Shown piece by piece: positions 31,701-34,717 of a stretch of 34,717 nt of DNA. The stretch's first letter is position 1. Each line of letters begins with the position of its first letter. Position numbers and translations under genes: made by a program. This DNA is from Lachnospiraceae bacterium (GTDB lineage Bacteria; Bacillota; Clostridia; Lachnospirales; Lachnospiraceae). The notes below the pieces were generated by a model. It worked only from the letters and a program-made list of their open reading frames with translations. It was not told the DNA's origin and ran no database searches. The stretch covers positions 1 to 34,717 of the forward strand of contig JAILIQ010000181.1 in NCBI GenBank assembly GCA_024695205.1, written 5' to 3'.

Positions 31701-34700
31701 ATGTTATTTTTTGAGATTTTCGATAATCTCAGCCTGGATCTGAAACTGAAGAAACTTTTCGAACGGGTAAAGGTTCTAAGCTATAAGAGACTGAATGACT
31801 CAGGCTGTGTTGACATATATCTTGAATCCGACAGCTTTATTCCGAGAAAATGCACAAACAGGGTGGAAGAGGCTATATTAAGGAGTTATACGGATTCAAG
31901 CATAGAAAGAGTAAAACTGAAAATTGCATACAGCTTTGCAAAGGGACGTTCTTTTGAAGATCTGTGGAGGGAATACCATTCATATCTTGATTCGGAAATA
32001 TATGCGATAAGTCCTGTTTTCGGAGATACTTACCGCAATTCGAACGTCAGCGCGGAGAACGGCATCATAACACTCAGCCTGTATGATACTCCAATAATCA
32101 GAAACCGCATCCAGACACTGTGCGGGCTTATAGAAGAGATGTGGGAAGAAATGTTTGGTTCGCGCATCGCCTGCATTTATAAGCTAAAAAAAGAAGAAGT
32201 ACAGGAAGATTCCCAGACATATCTTTCGCGTTACAGTGCCAGCCTTGAAAGATATAAAGCTTCAGAAGGCCGAAGCGAAACCGTATCGGTGGTAGCAACC
32301 GAAGAAGTTGAACAAGATGACGGTTCCGTAAAGACCGGTCAGGAAAATGCAAGTGTTGAAATAAAGAAGCAAAGTACTCCCAAAGCCTCTTCAAATACGA
32401 CAGCAGGCCGGGAGCAGACAAAACAGGCCAATACCGAGAAACCCAAGAACGATACTCCGTACAGGAACAATAATTCCGGTTATAAGAGAAAGCCCATGCC
32501 CAAAGAGGATCCCGACGTTATTTACGGACGAAACGTTGAGGGCGATCTTGTAAATATTTCCGATCTGTATGAGGGAATAGGTATCTGTGTTATCCGCGGA
32601 ATGGTACTGCTTGACGGCGAAGAGCGTGAGCTGAGCAACGGCAAGGTGATACTGACCTTCGATATCACCGATTTTACATATTCGATCAGATGTAAGGCTT
32701 TTATAGACAAGGAAGAATACAGTCAGATAAAGGACAATTTCAAACAGGGAAAGTTCCTGAGGGTCAAGGGCGTTCCCGAATACGATTCATACGCCAAGGA
32801 CATTCTTTTCCAGCATCTTGACGGAATAAAACCCGACAGCGATTTCCGTAAAAAACGCATGGATGATGCTGAAGTAAAACGTATCGAGCTTCACTGCCAT
32901 TCGAAGATGAGTGACATGGACGGTGTTGCCAGTGTCGAGGATCTTATCAAGACAGCCATGAGCTGGGGACACCGCGGAATAGCGCTTACGGACCACGGTG
33001 TGGTGCAGGGATTTACCGATGCGCTGCATACTCTTGACAAGATCATCAGTAAGAGTGAAGGCGAAAAGAAGAAAAAAGCCGAGGAATTCAAGATGATCTA
33101 CGGCTGTGAGGGTTATATCGTCGATGATGAACCCGACAGCGTAACCGACTCAAAGGGAAAGGTTTTCCACAAGCAGGAGGACGGTACCTACAGCCGTGAG
33201 GATCTGTTAAAGATGCCGGTATATCACATCATACTGCTGTGTAAAAACGATATCGGAAGGATCAATCTTTACAGGCTTGTTTCGGAGTCGCACCTTAACT
33301 ATTTTTCAAGACGTCCGAGGATCCCGAAGTCTCTGCTTGCCAAATACCGTGAAGGCATCATAGTCGGTTCGGCATGCGAGGCCGGAGAACTGTTCAGAGC
33401 CGTAATACACAACAAGCCCGACGAAGAGATAGAAAGGATCGCAAGATTTTACGATTATTACGAGATCCAGCAGATCGGCAACAACCGCTACATGATCGAG
33501 GATGACCACTTCCCCGAAGTCAATTCCGATGAGGACTTGAAAAGAGCCAATAAGAGGATATCGGAACTTGCCGATGCCGACGGAAAGCTCTGTATCGCAA
33601 CCTGTGATGTGCATTTTATAAATCCCGAGGATGAAGTGTTCAGAAGGATACTCATGTATTCCAAGGGTTTTGAGGATGCAGACAATCAGGCACCGCTGTA
33701 TCTGCATACGACGGAAGAGATGATCGACGAATGCCGGTATCTTGGGGATAAAAAAGCATATGAGGTCGTTGTGACCAACCCGAACCTGATATTTGACATG
33801 TGTGACAGGATCGTTCCGGTAAGGCCCGATAAATGTCCGCCTGTCATTGAGGATTCGGATAAGACCTTAAGAGAGATCTGTGAGAGAAAGGTTACCGAGA
33901 CCTATGGTGAAAATCTTCATCCTATAATCCGCGAAAGGCTTGACAGAGAGCTGAATTCCATTATAAAAAACGGTTTTGCGGTTATGTATATCATAGCGCA
34001 GAAGCTGGTATGGAAATCAAATGAGGACGGGTATCTGGTTGGATCGCGTGGTTCGGTAGGTTCCTCATTTGTCGCGACAATGGCGGGTATTACCGAGGTT
34101 AATCCGCTTCCGGGCCATTATTACTGCAAGAAATGCCATTATATTGATTTTGATTCGGAAACTGTCAGGGAATACGGCCAGTTCTCCGGATTTGATATGC
34201 CGGACATGAATTGTCCGGTCTGCGGCGAGCCGCTGATCAAACAGGGGCAGAATATCCCGTTTGAAACGTTCCTTGGTTTTAACGGGGATAAGGAGCCTGA
34301 TATCGATCTGAACTTTTCGGGAGAATATCAGTCCAAAGCCCATGATTATACCGAAGTTATCTTTGGTGCTGGACAGACCTTCAAAGCCGGTACGGTCGGT
34401 ACGGTAGCCGATAAGACTGCGGTCGCCTACGCCAAGAAATACTGTGCGGAGCATTCGCAGGCTGTCAATGACGCCGAACTGTTCAGGATGGCTTCGGGCT
34501 GTATTGATGTCAAGAAAACGACCGGACAGCATCCCGGCGGTATAGTCGTGCTACCGATAGGCGAGGATATCAATACATTTACTCCGGTCCAGCATCCGGC
34601 CAATAAAGACGTTCCGATAGTAACAACTCATTTTGATTATCATTCGATCGATCATAACCTGCTGAAGCTTGATATCCTCGGTCATGATGATCCTACAATG

Positions 34701-34717
34701 ATCAGGATGCTTGAGGA
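31701..34717 (+). CDS. polC: DNA polymerase III PolC alpha subunit, 5' part, lacking the inserted exonuclease domain
   Basis: Replicative polymerase of Gram-positive bacteria; the gene runs off the window after about 1005 codons. AGGGGG precedes the ATG. PolC N-terminal domain is about 1-170, then a Gln/Lys/Thr-rich linker, an OB domain (about 270-385, GICVIRGMVLLDGE) and PHP from 394. PHP ligands look intact: H398 and H400 (HCHSKMSD), D431 and H432 (TDHG), E470 (GCEGY), H509, C559 (GSACEAGELF), D636 and H638. The usual insert between the PHP halves, a DnaQ-type exonuclease of about 180 residues starting with DxETTGL, is missing: YIVDD (472-476) is joined to VYHIILL (507) by about 31 residues. 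After PHP come the zinc module (CKKC...CPVCG), GEYQSKAHDYTEVIFG, TGQHPGG and LDILGHDDPTM, all classic PolC. The frame is open throughout, so this is a domain loss and not a frameshift. Confidence 0.95.
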   Translation, partial: MLFFEIFDNLSLDLKLKKLFERVKVLSYKRLNDSGCVDIYLESDSFIPRKCTNRVEEAILRSYTDSSIERVKLKIAYSFAKGRSFEDLWREYHSYLDSEIYAISPVFGDTYRNSNVSAENGIITLSLYDTPIIRNRIQTLCGLIEEMWEEMFGSRIACIYKLKKEEVQEDSQTYLSRYSASLERYKASEGRSETVSVVATEEVEQDDGSVKTGQENASVEIKKQSTPKASSNTTAGREQTKQANTEKPKNDTPYRNNNSGYKRKPMPKEDPDVIYGRNVEGDLVNISDLYEGIGICVIRGMVLLDGEERELSNGKVILTFDITDFTYSIRCKAFIDKEEYSQIKDNFKQGKFLRVKGVPEYDSYAKDILFQHLDGIKPDSDFRKKRMDDAEVKRIELHCHSKMSDMDGVASVEDLIKTAMSWGHRGIALTDHGVVQGFTDALHTLDKIISKSEGEKKKKAEEFKMIYGCEGYIVDDEPDSVTDSKGKVFHKQEDGTYSREDLLKMPVYHIILLCKNDIGRINLYRLVSESHLNYFSRRPRIPKSLLAKYREGIIVGSACEAGELFRAVIHNKPDEEIERIARFYDYYEIQQIGNNRYMIEDDHFPEVNSDEDLKRANKRISELADADGKLCIATCDVHFINPEDEVFRRILMYSKGFEDADNQAPLYLHTTEEMIDECRYLGDKKAYEVVVTNPNLIFDMCDRIVPVRPDKCPPVIEDSDKTLREICERKVTETYGENLHPIIRERLDRELNSIIKNGFAVMYIIAQKLVWKSNEDGYLVGSRGSVGSSFVATMAGITEVNPLPGHYYCKKCHYIDFDSETVREYGQFSGFDMPDMNCPVCGEPLIKQGQNIPFETFLGFNGDKEPDIDLNFSGEYQSKAHDYTEVIFGAGQTFKAGTVGTVADKTAVAYAKKYCAEHSQAVNDAELFRMASGCIDVKKTTGQHPGGIVVLPIGEDINTFTPVQHPANKDVPIVTTHFDYHSIDHNLLKLDILGHDDPTMIRMLE

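Noticed and set aside
33123-33225. Frameshift explanation for the missing PolC exonuclease
   Set aside because: The reading frame is open and well conserved on both sides and the linker is in frame; a frameshift would not remove about 180 residues of DNA.

Overview
The window looks like chromosomal DNA from a low-to-moderate GC Firmicute of the class Clostridia, most likely Lachnospiraceae (Butyrivibrio/Roseburia-like). This rests on the gene order pyrH-frr-uppS-cdsA-dxr-rseP-ispG-polC with a Gram-positive PolC, a long PPi-dependent phosphofructokinase, a small Cys-rich protein resembling families common in Lachnospiraceae, strong GGAGG ribosome sites and frequent TTG starts. No rRNA, tRNA, CRISPR array, transposase or phage gene was seen. 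The assignment comes from reading the sequence only; no database was searched.

Layout. (1) 0.1-3.1 kb: a membrane 7TM-GGDEF diguanylate cyclase overlaps an RlmD/RlmCD-type rRNA methyltransferase gene. (2) 3.1-6.2 kb, minus strand: an ABC exporter half-transporter, then a PdaA/NodB-type deacetylase lipoprotein with its own promoter. (3) 6.3-11.6 kb: PPi-phosphofructokinase with a clear extended -10 promoter and terminator, a CinA C-terminal (PncC-type) amidase behind a hairpin-rich leader, and a fused FeoA-FeoB iron transporter. FeoB is followed by four degenerate ~42-bp tandem repeats and a long branched hairpin. (4) 11.7-16.4 kb: an NSS sodium symporter (minus), a divergent PlsY, a small Cys-rich protein and a cytoplasmic GH26-like glycosidase. 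(5) 16.5-20.7 kb: an Xre-type regulator (minus) with a long inverted-repeat leader, divergent from a three-gene module (SPFH plus three zinc ribbons, zinc-ribbon/TM protein, TPM protein). That module matches Bacillus subtilis ydjI, ydjG and ydjH, but no pspA is present. (6) 20.8-23.6 kb: a zinc/cadmium resistance operon with an SmtB/CzrA-type repressor, a stand-alone HMA metallochaperone and a P1B-type ATPase that lacks its own HMA domain. (7) 23.6-34.7 kb: RNase H, bactofilin, then the conserved nucleotide, translation, isoprenoid, lipid, site-2-protease and replication run, ending inside polC.

The most notable signal is in polC. The DnaQ-like 3'-5' exonuclease that normally interrupts the PHP domain of Gram-positive PolC is absent. 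Only about 31 residues join the two PHP halves, and the PHP metal-ligand motifs look intact, so proofreading may have moved to PHP or to another protein. Also of interest are a dispersed ~42-bp repeat family that sits sense-oriented in two 3' untranslated regions, and a pair of related inverted-repeat elements with GACTGTCCG-like ends.

How the genes work together: region 7 is a growth operon linking UMP supply, ribosome recycling, undecaprenyl and CDP-diacylglycerol synthesis, the MEP isoprenoid pathway (dxr, ispG) and replication. Regions 2, 5 and 6 are envelope maintenance and metal stress modules, each with its own promoter and terminator signals.
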